A DNA stretch of 64,000 bases. It comes from Colocasia esculenta. Taxonomy: Eukaryota; Streptophyta; Magnoliopsida; Alismatales; Araceae. Under the pieces are notes generated by a model. The model was not told where the DNA came from, did not search any database, and saw only the letters and a list, made by a program, of their open reading frames with translations. This document shows, one piece after another, positions 34,093 through 43,597 of this stretch. Within the stretch, counting starts at the first letter, position 1. Each line of letters begins with the position of its first letter. The stretch is from positions 182,132,348-182,196,347 of the forward strand of contig CM024753.1 of the NCBI GenBank assembly GCA_014218235.1. Direction: 5' to 3'. Both the position numbers and the translations under genes were made by a program.

Positions 34093-35037
34093 TGATGATC
34101 AGTCCATCCCCATATAATTTTTATTTAATTATATACAATTTTGGTGATTAACAAAACCCTAACAAGTTTTATGAAGTTTATCCACAGGGAATAAATCGAG
34201 CCAAATCTGTAAGTAATTCTTACATTGTAACATTTAAAGTTCAGAGCATGCATTTCTTCTAAGTACACATCGATTTCCCTTATAAGCATAACGATTTCAT
34301 AAGTATCGTATAACGATTTTCCTTACAGCATGAACAATTCTATCGCAACAACGATTTCATCGTATAACGATTTGATAAGTTTGTAGAAGAACGATTATAT
34401 CGCTACAACGATTTCATCATATAACGATTTGATAAGTCTATGAAACAATGATTTCTGTCTCACAACGATTCGTTAAGTGAAACAACGATTTCGGTCTCAC
34501 AACGATTCGTTAAGAGAAACAACGATTTCGGTTTCACATCGATTTCATAAGAAAAACAATGATTCGGTCATCGGTTTCTTAATAGAAACAACGATTTGAT
34601 TGTTGCAACGATTCGATAAGTGAAAACAACGATTTGATAGCTAGAACGATTTGCCTTTACACTAGAACGATTTGCTTGCACGTCGATTTGCTTTTGCTTG
34701 TACATCGATTTGTTTATGTTTGAACAATGATTTGCTCAAACAACGATTTGTTTGTGCTTATACAACGATTTGCTTGTACATCGATTTGTTTATGTTTGAA
34801 CAACGATTTGCTCAAATAATGATTTGTTTATGTTTGAACAACAATTTGCTCAAACAACGATTTGTTTATGTTTGAACAATGATTTGTTTATGTTTGAACA
34901 ACGATTTGCTCAAACAATGATTTGTTTATGTTTGTACAACGATTTGCTTGTACATCGATTTGTTTATGTTTGAACAACGATTTGCTCAAACAAAGATTTG
35001 ATTATGTTTGAACAACGATTTGCATAAACAACGATTC
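34093..35037 (+). mobile_element. Copia-D LTR copy 1, right part deleted
   Basis: Starts TGATGATCAGTCC and retains the AACGATTT array (34260-35037). The remaining ~1.2 kb of the LTR, seen in copy 3, is absent. Confidence 0.85.
34260..35037. repeat. AACGATTTG array (Copia-D LTR 1)
   Basis: Motif copies every 16-22 bp with a 38-bp higher unit (CGATTTGTTTATGTTTGAAC plus a shorter CTCAAACAA spacer). Equivalent arrays lie at 36620-37414 and 38990-39690. Confidence 0.85.
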
Positions 35038-35090
35038 CACCTCTTTGGTTTTCTCTCACTATTGAAAATCGAAGAAGGTCTATCTATTGT

Positions 35091-36256
35091 GAATTCCTCC
35101 AGAAATGTGCATTTGCCACCATTTTTTGCCTTCCTCACCTTAATCTAACTGACCACCTAAATATTGTCCTCCCTCTCTCTTCTCTTTTCAAAGCCGAACA
35201 GTCAAAAATCTTCTCTATGACTGAGGCTAAATCTGAAGAACAATGGGCTCGGGGCCATCAGTCTTTATACAGGCAATTCATATCTGCTAGCTCTTCTCGA
35301 TTCCCACCTGGGGATTACCCACTCTCTCTCTCTCTGAGTGGTTTGTGATTCATCAAAAAAATACCTAGGGTCCTTTCATCCAGAAGGAGATCAAGCTCAT
35401 CAGGTACTTTCATATGTTTAATGATTACTGCTATCTCCATAATCTGCCCGATGTTCCGCTTGGCCAATTCCGGAAAGCTATTTCTCTTCTTGGTTCGGAT
35501 GCTGCTCATTCCACCTCCATCCAAGTGGATTTTGCCACTTTGGAGATACCAAATGTTGTGTTTCTTCCTCCACTTCATTCCTTAGTCATGGAATCTACAG
35601 TAGGCCCTATTATTTTTAAAAGATTTGCCAAGGTAATGGGGCGCATTTCAGTGCAGAAAGGAAATTCCCTTGCATTCCACAGATTCGTCTACTGGGAATA
35701 TCACCAAGGCCACATCAAGTCTGATGTTCTTGCCCCTCTTTTGTCTGAATGTGAGCGGCTATCTCCATCAGACTGGGAATGATTTTACCCTCTCACTGCT
35801 CAGCAGCTTCTTGATCTCAATGCTTCTCAGGCCATATCAAATCAACCTCCTTTATCTGCTGCACAATTTCTAGATCTAAACTCCATTCATCTTGTTCGAG
35901 ATCCATTTGATACATGGGTTGAGAGATACAAGGTGTATGTGGCTATGAAAAAGGAACTGAAGGCCAATCAGATTTTCTATCCAATTTCAGTTGATCAGTT
36001 CCTCTAGCATGCTAGTTTTGGCACCTCTACCTTCTACAAATTTTCTATTGGCAGTAATGAATATGGCACTTTCATAGAAGCTCAAAGGCAACTGCACATC
36101 CAGAGGATGGCTCCTATTATGGGACCCTCCTACTCTATGGTTTATGGAGCCTTCCAAAGTTATTTTGAAGAGTAGGAACGCAAGGCATGGCTGATCATTA
36201 CTCACTATGCCTCCCTTCTGTCCCCTGCTTTCTACATTCCTGTACCTCCTCAGTGA
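35091..36256 (+). pseudogene. Copia-D extra ORF, copy 1 (unknown function, broken)
   Basis: A coding-like region of about 385 codons starting around EFLQKCAF and ending PVPPQ-stop. It needs one frame change at a CT microsatellite (~35325) and has stops near 35367, 35780 and 36006. Features are an Arg/Ser-rich start, QWARGHQSLYRQF, IKLIRYFHMFNDYCYLHNL, LPPLHSLVMES, and a C-terminal PSYSMVYGAF. No knuckle, DDE, protease, RT or clear membrane segment is visible. It lies just before the polypurine tract, where Sireviruses carry their third, envelope-like ORF, so it may be that ORF. I do not recognise the family. Confidence 0.55.
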
Positions 36257-36418
36257 TATAATACAATGATTCTTCTGGCTCCCATTCATCTTTCTTCTTT
36301 TGTCTCTTGTGTATTTTGATTTCTTTTTGCTTAATGACATAAAGGGGGAGAAAATAAAACAATATGAAATACATACTTAAATTTATTTTTTTAATTACAT
36401 GTTATGTTTTGTCATCAC

Positions 36419-36433
36419 CAAAAAGGGGGAGAT
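36419..36433 (+). other. Copia-D polypurine tract, unit 1
   Basis: AAAAAGGGGGAGATT immediately before LTR copy 2. The same tract precedes copy 3 at 38797-38811. Confidence 0.85.
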
Positions 36434-37414
36434 TGATGATTAGTCAATCCCCATATAATTTTTATTTAATTATATACAATTTTTGTGATTAACAAAACCC
36501 TAACAAGTATTTTCTAACAAATTTTATGAAGTTTATCCACAGGGAATAAATCGAGCCAAATCTGTAAGTAATTCTTACACTGTAACATTTAAAGTTCAGA
36601 GCATGCATTTCTTCCAAGTACACATCGATTTCCCTTATAAGCATAACGATTTCATAAGTATCATATAACGATTTCCCTTACAGCATGAACGATTCTATCG
36701 CAACAACGATTTCATCGTATAACGATTAGATAAGTTTGTAGAAGAACGATTCTATCGCTACAATGATTTCATCATATAACGATTTGATAAGTCTATGAAA
36801 CAATGATTTCAGTCTGACAACGATTCGTTAAGTGAAACAACGATTTCGGTTTCACAACGATTCGTTAAGAGGAACAACGATTTCGGTTTCACATCGATTT
36901 CATAAGAAAAACAACGATTCAGTTATCAGTTTCTTAAGAGAAACAACGATTTGATTGTTGTAACGATTCGATAAATGAAAACAATGATTTGATAGCTAGA
37001 ACGATTTGCCTTTATTCTAGAACGATTTGCTTGCAAGTCGATTTGCTTTTGCTTGTACATCGATTTGTTTATGTTTGAACAACGATTTGCTCAAACAACG
37101 ATTTGTTTATGTTTGTACAACGATTTGCTTGTACATCGATTTGTTTATGTTTGAACAACGATTTGCTCAAACAATGATTTGTTTATGTTTGAACAACAAT
37201 TTGCTCAAACAACGATTTGTTTATATTTGAACAACGATTTGTTTATGTTTGAACAACGATTTTCTCAAACAACGATTTGTTTATGTTTGTACAACGATTT
37301 GCTTGTACATCGATTTGTTTATGTTTGAACAATGATTTGGTTATGTTTGAACAACGATTTTCTCAAACAATGATTTGATTATGTTTGAACAACGATTTGT
37401 ATAAACAACGATTC
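36434..37414 (+). mobile_element. Copia-D LTR copy 2, right part deleted
   Basis: Begins TGATGATTAGTC. It has the same breakpoint (AACAACGATTC then CACCTC) as copy 1, so the deletion predates the duplication. Confidence 0.85.
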
Positions 37415-37467
37415 CACCTCTTTGGTTTTCTCTCACTGTTGAAAATCGAAGAAGGTCTATCTATTGT

Positions 37468-38632
37468 GAATTCCTCCAGAAATGTGCATTTGCAACCATT
37501 TTTGGCCTTCCTCACCTTAATCTAACTGACCACCTAAATATTGTCCTCCCTCTCTCTTCTCTTTCCAAAGCTGAACAGTCAAAAATCTTCTCTATGACTG
37601 AGGCTAAATCTGAAGAACAATGGGCTCGGGGCCATCAGTCTTTATACAGGCAATTCATATCTGCCAGCTCTGCTTGATTCCCACCTGGGGATCACCCACT
37701 CTCTCTCTCTTTAAGTGATTTGTGATTCATCACAAAAATACCTAGGGTCCTTTCATCCAAAAGGAGATCAAGCTCATCAGGTACTTTGAGATGTTTAATG
37801 ATTACTGCTATCTCCATAATCTGCTCGATGTTCAGCTTGGCCAATTCCGGCAAGCTATTTCTCTTGTTGGTTCAGATGCTGCTCATTCCACCTCCATCCA
37901 AGTGGATTTTGCCACTTTGGAGATACCAGATGTTATGTTTCTGCCTCCACTTCATTCCTTAGTCATGAAATCTGCAGTAGGCCCTATTATTTTTGAAAGA
38001 TTTGCCACGGTAATGGGGCGCATTTCAGTGCAGAAAGGAAATTCCCTTGCATTCCATAGATTCATCTACCGGGAATATCACCAAGGCCACATCAAGTCTG
38101 ATCTTCTTGCCCCTCTTTTGTCTGAATGTGAGCGGCTATCTCCATTACACTGGGAAAGATTTTTCCCTCTCACTACTCAGCAGCTTCTTGATCTCAATGC
38201 TTCTCAGGCCAAATCAAATCAACCTCCTTTATCTGCTGCACAATTTCTAGATCTGAACTCCATTCATCTTGTTCGAAATCCATTTGATACATGGGTTGGG
38301 AGATACAAGGTGTATGTGGCTATGAAAAAGGAACTGAAGGCCAATCAGATTTTCTATCCAATTTCAGTTGATCAGTTCCTCCAGCATGCTAGTTTTGGGA
38401 CCTCTACCTTCTACAAATTTTCTCTTGGTAGTAATGAATATGGCACTTTTATAGAAGCTCAAAGGCAACTGCACATCCAGAGGATGGCTCCTGTTCTGGG
38501 ACCCTCCTACTCTATGGTTTATGGAGCCTTCAAAGTTATTTTGAATAGTAGGAACGCAAGGCATGGCCGATCATCACTCGCTATGCCTCCCTTCTGTCCC
38601 CTGCTTTCTACATTCCTGTACCTCCTCAGTGA
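37468..38632 (+). pseudogene. Copia-D extra ORF, copy 2 (better preserved)
   Basis: Same protein as 35091-36256. Here 37791-38645 is open for 284 codons (MFNDYCYLHN … LSDIIQ), with the two stops of copy 1 read as Arg and Gln (WERFF; FLQHAS). The segment upstream of 37791 has a stop near 37675 and a shifted CT run. Near the end a 1-base difference from copy 1 changes the tail frame. Conserved blocks FHRFIYREYHQGHIKSD, LDLNSIHLVRNPFDTW and AMKKELKANQIFYP give a hydrophilic, mixed alpha/beta-looking protein. Function unknown; possible Sirevirus third ORF. Confidence 0.55.
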
Positions 38633-38811
38633 TATAATACAATGAAGAATCTTCTGGCTCCCATTTATCTTTCTTCTTTTGTCTCTTGTATTTTGATTTC
38701 TTTTTGCTTAATGACATAAAGGGGGAGAAAATAAAACATTCTGAAATACTTACTTAAATTTATTTTTTTTAATTACATGTTATATTTTGTCATCACTAAA
38801 AAGGGGGAGAT

Positions 38812-40953
38812 TGATGATCAGTCCATCCCCATATAATTTTTATTTAATTATATACAATTTTGGTGATTAACAAAACCCTAACAAGTTTTATGAAGTTTAT
38901 CCACAGGGAATAAATCGAGCCAAATCTGTAAGTAATTCTTACACTGTAACATTTAAAGTTCAGAGCATGCATTTCTTCTAAGTGCACATCGATTTCCCTT
39001 ATAAGCATAACGATTTCATAAGTATCGTATAACGATTTCCCTTATAGCATGAACGATTCTATCGCAACAACGATTTCATCGTATAACGATTTGATAAGTT
39101 TGTAGAAGAACGATTCTATCGCTACAACGATTTCATCATATAACGATTTGATAAGTCTATGAAACAACGATTCGTTAATTGAAACAACGATTTCAGTCTC
39201 ACAACGATTCGTTAAGAGAAACAACGATTTCGGTTTCACATCGATTTCATAAGAAAAACAACGATTCGGTCATCGGTTTCTTAAGAGAAACAACGATTTG
39301 ATTGTTGTAACGATTCAATAAGTGAAAATAACGATTTGATAGCTAGAACGATTTGCCTTTACGCTAGAACGATTTGCTTGCACATCGATTTGCTTTTGCT
39401 TGTACATTGATTTGTTTATGTTTGAACAACGATTTGTTCAAACAATGATTTGTTTGTGTTTGTACAACGATTTGATTGTACAACGATTTGTTTATGTTTG
39501 AACAATGATTTGCTCAAACAACGATTTGTTTATGTTTGAACAACGATTTGTTCAAACAACGATTTGTTTATGTTTGTACAACGATTTGCTTGTACATCGA
39601 TTTGTTTATGTTTGAACAACGATTTGCTCAAACAACAATTTGATTATGTTTGAACAATGATTTGCATAAACAACGATTCGCTTATACTTAAGTAATGACT
39701 TGTTCACACAACGATTTCATAAGTTATACAACTATTTCTTTGTCATAACGACTTCATGGATTACATCGATTTCACACATGATATTCAAATATATTTTTTC
39801 AAATATTGTGAAAGTCAAAGTCTTCCCGTGTGCATCACTAATATATTTGCATTTAATGTTATTGTACATGTCTCTGCACGTTGTCTATCTAGGTGCCTTC
39901 TATTCCTATATTTCTATAGCAAACACTTTTTCAGGATAGCAAAATGGCATTTCTATTTTGGTGTACGTTCTTACTGCATAGTTTCTAACGTTGACTACAA
40001 GTATAGAGACAGTCTAGCTGTCTGTGTTTTAGCATTTATTGTGTGCAGGTTTCTGCCAGTACCATGCTATACAACGTTGGAAAAAGAGAAGCAAAGGATA
40101 TCAAGATGAATATTCTCCTTACGTGCATGTCTCATAAAGTATTTATGACTGCAAGCATACCTATTCCAGATGGTGAACCATTCAGTCTAACGTGCTTCAA
40201 ACAAGGAGACAACGGCCACTTCAACGACTATTTTGTTAAAGAGAAGATATATATATATTTACAAGGCTGAAGACTCACAAATACAGTTTGATAATTTGAA
40301 TCCTTGCGTGACAGAGCCTTCAAGAAAAACCTTCAACAACGAAGAAGAGCCTCTTGCTTCATTCACATTCCTTAGCTCGTAGCTCTCATCCTTCATTGTC
40401 TAGATTTTTGAAAGCTTGTAGTTCTGAGAGATTTCTTTTATTGTTGATCTTTCTCTCTCAGACTTTGCCTCAGATCAAGCATTTCATTGTGAGCTTGGTC
40501 TAGGGGCCTTTCGCTTTCTTTCTCATTCGTTGCGAAGTTCCTCTTCGGGTTGTGAAGAGAAGACCTGTTGAAAACAGGTGGTGTGTATTCCCTTCGGTAA
40601 GGAAGGAAGACCTGTGTATCAGGGTGGTTGTACACCTCTTCAGGGCTAGAAGAGAAGGCCAGCTGCGGCTGGATGTGTAAGGGTCCTTGAGGGGGACTGT
40701 ACCCTTGGATAGTGAAATCCCAAGTTGTTGCTTGGGGACTGGATGTAGGACTCTTTGGGATAGGAGGTCCGAACCAGGATAAAAACTCATGTGTTGTGTG
40801 ATTGGTTCTTTGTGTGTTTATCTTCATTATCTCTAACACTAACCATCGATCTTAGTGTCTTCCTGTTAAGTGTTTTATTGACAGGTTTTTATCTAAACAA
40901 ATTTTTAAAATCCCATTCACCCCCCCCCCTCTGGGCTTGCTAGCTGGGCAACA
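38812..40953 (+). mobile_element. Copia-D LTR copy 3 (complete, 2142 bp)
   Basis: The full-length reference for the family. The motif array lies at 38990-39690, the middle region (CTAACGTTGAC ... ACAACGTTGGAA, 39988-40081) has the ancestral orientation shared with the Copia-B 5' LTR, and the end is TTCACCCCCCCCCTCTGGG...GGGCAACA. Confidence 0.9.
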
Positions 40954-40958
40954 CACAA

Positions 40959-41505
40959 TTCATGCACCCTTATGAATCCATTGACCAACAACCAAGCTGA
41001 ATATGAAGCGTTGATCGTGGGGCTTCAATTGGGCATTGAAATGGGAATCAAATGCATAATAGTATACGGAGGCTCACAGTTGGTCATCCATCAAGTGCTA
41101 GAGGATTATGATGTTCGAAAACAAGAACTAATCCCCTATCATACCAAAGTAATGAAGCTCCGTGAGAGAATCTATCTGTTTGAAATTGGGCATGTCCCTA
41201 GAAGCAAGAACTCTTAGGCAGACGCTTTAGCCAAATTGGCGTCCGCTCTAAAGCTTCCCCCTGAAGGGGAATTGAGTATAACTGTCTGGCATAGGAGGCT
41301 GATGTCCAACATCCTGGAGGATGAATCTGACCCGAAAATTATAGAGGTCAACACCCTTGAAGAAGGAGCTACCCAAGAAGAAGATTGGTGCCAACCAATC
41401 ACTAAAATAAAGAACGGTTGGCTATCTTCGAATTGCATCGAGAGAGTCTAGCTGCTGTAGCAGGCCATGTCTTATCAAATGATTGGCGACCAATTGTACC
41501 GACTT
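40959..41505 (+). pseudogene. Tat second RNase H, second part, and start of the linker to integrase
   Basis: Continues the domain broken at 34092: NPLTNNQAEYEALIVGLQLG holds the conserved Glu, IVYGGSQLVIHQV matches the Asp-bearing strand (Asp to Gly here), and the histidine-side tail ADALAKLASAL follows a TAG at 41216. Next is the segment up to IGDQLYRL, which normally precedes the integrase zinc finger. At 41505 the Tat sequence stops abruptly against CACTA sequence. Confidence 0.82.
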
Positions 41506-43496
41506 GTCCCTGTGGTTGCTGTGCAGGAGGTGCTCTATCACCAAGAAGCCCCAACTGTGCGAGCATCTGGGAGACGGTCTGAGAGACGATATGAGAGATA
41601 TTCTGAGAGACGATCTCGTTGACGATCTCCCTAAATTGGGCCAGAGTCATGGTCGGGGTAGCACTAGAAGAACCACCTGGGGCTGCAGGTGTGGTAAATG
41701 GGGAGGTCGCATGTGAGACGGAGCTCGAGCAAGAGGATATCACTCTGGCCGTGCCTAAACTATGTCCAAAACCATACACGTGGCCTTTCTTGGGTGCACC
41801 AGATGCTACAATCCAAATGTCAGGATCCAATTCTGGACGCTGACTGTCATCCCTATACCTCTCTTACATTCCTTTACTATATGACTTTTGCAAAAAAGTA
41901 AAAAAAAAAACTAAACAAAATTATTCTTAATTCTACATTATGCTTTTAAATGAAAACTATTGACATATAAACTTACCGCTACCTCCCGAGCTTTCTCACT
42001 AATGTAATTATTCGTCCCTTTCTTCTTATGAGTTTGATCAAAAAGTTCTTGAAATTTAGGTGGCCGCTTGAGCTGTGTTTCCTATTTTTCAAATAAATCA
42101 TAGTTTATTATTAGATTTATAAATTTAAAGAATCTAGAAGTGTACTTAACATTTGCACTGTATGCGTTGCAAAAGAGACAGAGCCACATGTATGTACATT
42201 TGCCTCGGGATGTGCAGCTCTGTTTATCTTTGCTTGGGCTGAATTTCCAACCCATTTCTCCCCCTTCCATATCCCTCATAACTCCACCCAATACTCTTTA
42301 CTCATCCAAACAGGTCTGTGCTCCTTCCACTAGTTTGTATCTATGCTTGCACAAACTTTTTCTGCATTTCTTCGAAGATGTTTGAAATTTGCTCTTGCAA
42401 TGGTTGTCCATCCAGATCTAGTACGTAACTCATCTGAACGCTTTGTGAATCGATGATTCTTCTGCATATTAAAAAATAAATAAACTACATAAGAATTAGT
42501 GTACTAAAATAAGAATTGAAAGATACTATCATTGATAAAATAATTCACATACCATGAACATATCATACAATAAATCCTGAACATCCATCAAAAAATTAGA
42601 AAATCGATGGATAGGACCAGAAAAATGTGCTTGAATTGTCTTTGTAATAAATTGTGATGCTTGGGTTGGCTCTATTTTATTCCTGAAATTGAAAATATTA
42701 ATACCATAATAACGAATAGATAACAACAATGGTGCATTACATACCCTTCATGTATCCACACTGCCCGCATCGTCTCACTATAACTGTCCTCCCCCTCATG
42801 ATGACTCGTCTCGTCATCAGCATGTACTATACGAATTAATTAGCATAAATAAAATAAACTATCAAAAAATACCTATAAATGTGAATGAACATACCTGGGT
42901 CTGATGGAGGAGATGTAGATCCACTCGCCATTTGTGATGGAGATGCAGAGGTTGTCGGTCCTATACCGCAATGACATAAAGAATTATATTAAACAAATAC
43001 TGTAATGCATACAAATCATGACATATATACCTGCTGCCAGTGGTAGAGGTGCATAGGTCATGGGTCCTGTAAGGATAGAAATAAGATATCACAATGACAT
43101 AAAGAATTATGTTAAACAAATACTGCAATGCATACAAATCATGACATATATACCTGCTGCCAGTGGTAGATCTGCAGAGGTTGTGGGTCCTGTAAGGATA
43201 GTTATAAGATACCACAATGACATAAAGAATTATATTAAATAAATACCGTAATGCATACAAATCATGACATATATACCTGCTATCGATGGTAGAGGTGCAG
43301 AGGTCGTAGGTCCTGTAAGGATACTAAGAAGATACCACAATTACATAAATAATTATATTAAATAAATACCGCAATCCATACAAATCAAAGTATACATACC
43401 TCTTGTTGATGGTGGAGGTGTAGAAAATGAACTAAATCTCCTCCCACTACCCTCTCCCCTCCCACCTGAAGAAGTCGCACATCGTCCTCGAACCAT
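41505..43496 (-). pseudogene. CACTA second gene: plant transposase-24 (PTTA/En/Spm) type
   Basis: A multi-exon gene on minus. The start is MVRGRCATSSGGRGEGSG at 43496. Mini-exons follow at about 43278, 43155 and 43032. Further exons read HADDETSHHEGEDSYSETMR (~42741-42830), FITKTIQAHFSGPIHRFSNF (~42550-42690), HTCGSVSFATHT (~42148-42290), and QLKRPPKFQELFDQTHKKKG (~41976-42080). The last exon is ELDPDIWIVASGAPKKGHVYG to LGLLGDRAP (~41505-41885). GT/AG borders are visible at most junctions. The HTxGS, FQELFxxTH and GHVYGFG blocks are hallmarks of the family, which binds subterminal repeats or regulates transposition. The 3' end is cut off at 41505. Confidence 0.8.
42961..43330. repeat. 123-bp tandem repeat carrying a 36-bp mini-exon (three copies)
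   Basis: Markers ACATATATAC at 43021, 43144 and 43267 give an exact 123-bp period. Each unit, on minus, is CTTACAG / about 36 coding bases / GTATATATGTC, i.e. intron acceptor, exon, donor. Exon length is a multiple of three, so copies can be added without breaking frame. Confidence 0.85.
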
Positions 43497-43597
43497 ATCT
43501 TCAAATGGTATAAAAAGACATGCATATTCATAAATAGTGGAAGAAAGAAAGATGTAGAATGTTAAAATTTATAGTAAAATTGACTACCATTAATCAA

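Larger units (their letters stand above)
34093..40953 (+). mobile_element. Copia-D: LTR-internal-LTR-internal-LTR Sirevirus derivative
   Basis: Three LTRs start with TGATGATCAGTCC or TGATGATTAGTC at 34093, 36434 and 38812. Only the third is complete (to GGGCAACA at 40953). The first two break after their AACGATTTG arrays (35037, 37414) at the same base, and each continues into the same ~1.4-kb internal piece with an ORF and a polypurine tract (AAAAAGGGGGAGA). The whole is flanked by one TSD, CACAA (34088-34092 and 40954-40958). PBS, gag and pol are all missing. This reads as one deletion followed by unequal LTR recombination. Confidence 0.9.
20166..41505 (+). mobile_element. Tat-lineage Ty3/gypsy element, decayed and multiply interrupted
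   Basis: This is the outermost layer of the nest. Tat-type gag (20166-22300), protease (about 31020-31400), RT (32479-33391), RNase H (to ~33850) and a second, archaeal-type RNase H (33960-34092 plus 40959-41240) appear in order on +. The dual RNase H is diagnostic of Tat elements. Neither LTR is in the window: the left part lies beyond Gypsy-1, and the right end is cut at 41505, where CACTA sequence begins before the integrase. Frameshifts and stops occur throughout. It carries Gypsy-1, Copia-C and Copia-D as insertions. Confidence 0.88.

Noticed and set aside
34870..34960. Centromeric satellite
   Set aside because: Array length is under 1 kb, confined to LTRs and of mixed 16/22-bp spacing; not a satellite block.
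34672..37230. ORFs of ~67 codons in the AACGATTTG arrays
   Set aside because: Pure repeat translation (CLNNDLLKQRF-type); they exist because the repeat lacks stops in one frame.
38364..38564. Antisense ORFs in the Copia-D extra ORF region
   Set aside because: They are shadows of the + strand frame and are not shared as open frames in both copies.
36434..38811. Two independent Copia insertions in tandem
   Set aside because: A single TSD pair surrounds the whole block, there is none between units, and both units share the same deletion junction.
42961..43260. 99-codon repetitive protein
   Set aside because: The frame crosses intron/exon repeats; splice borders explain the sequence better than a continuous ORF.
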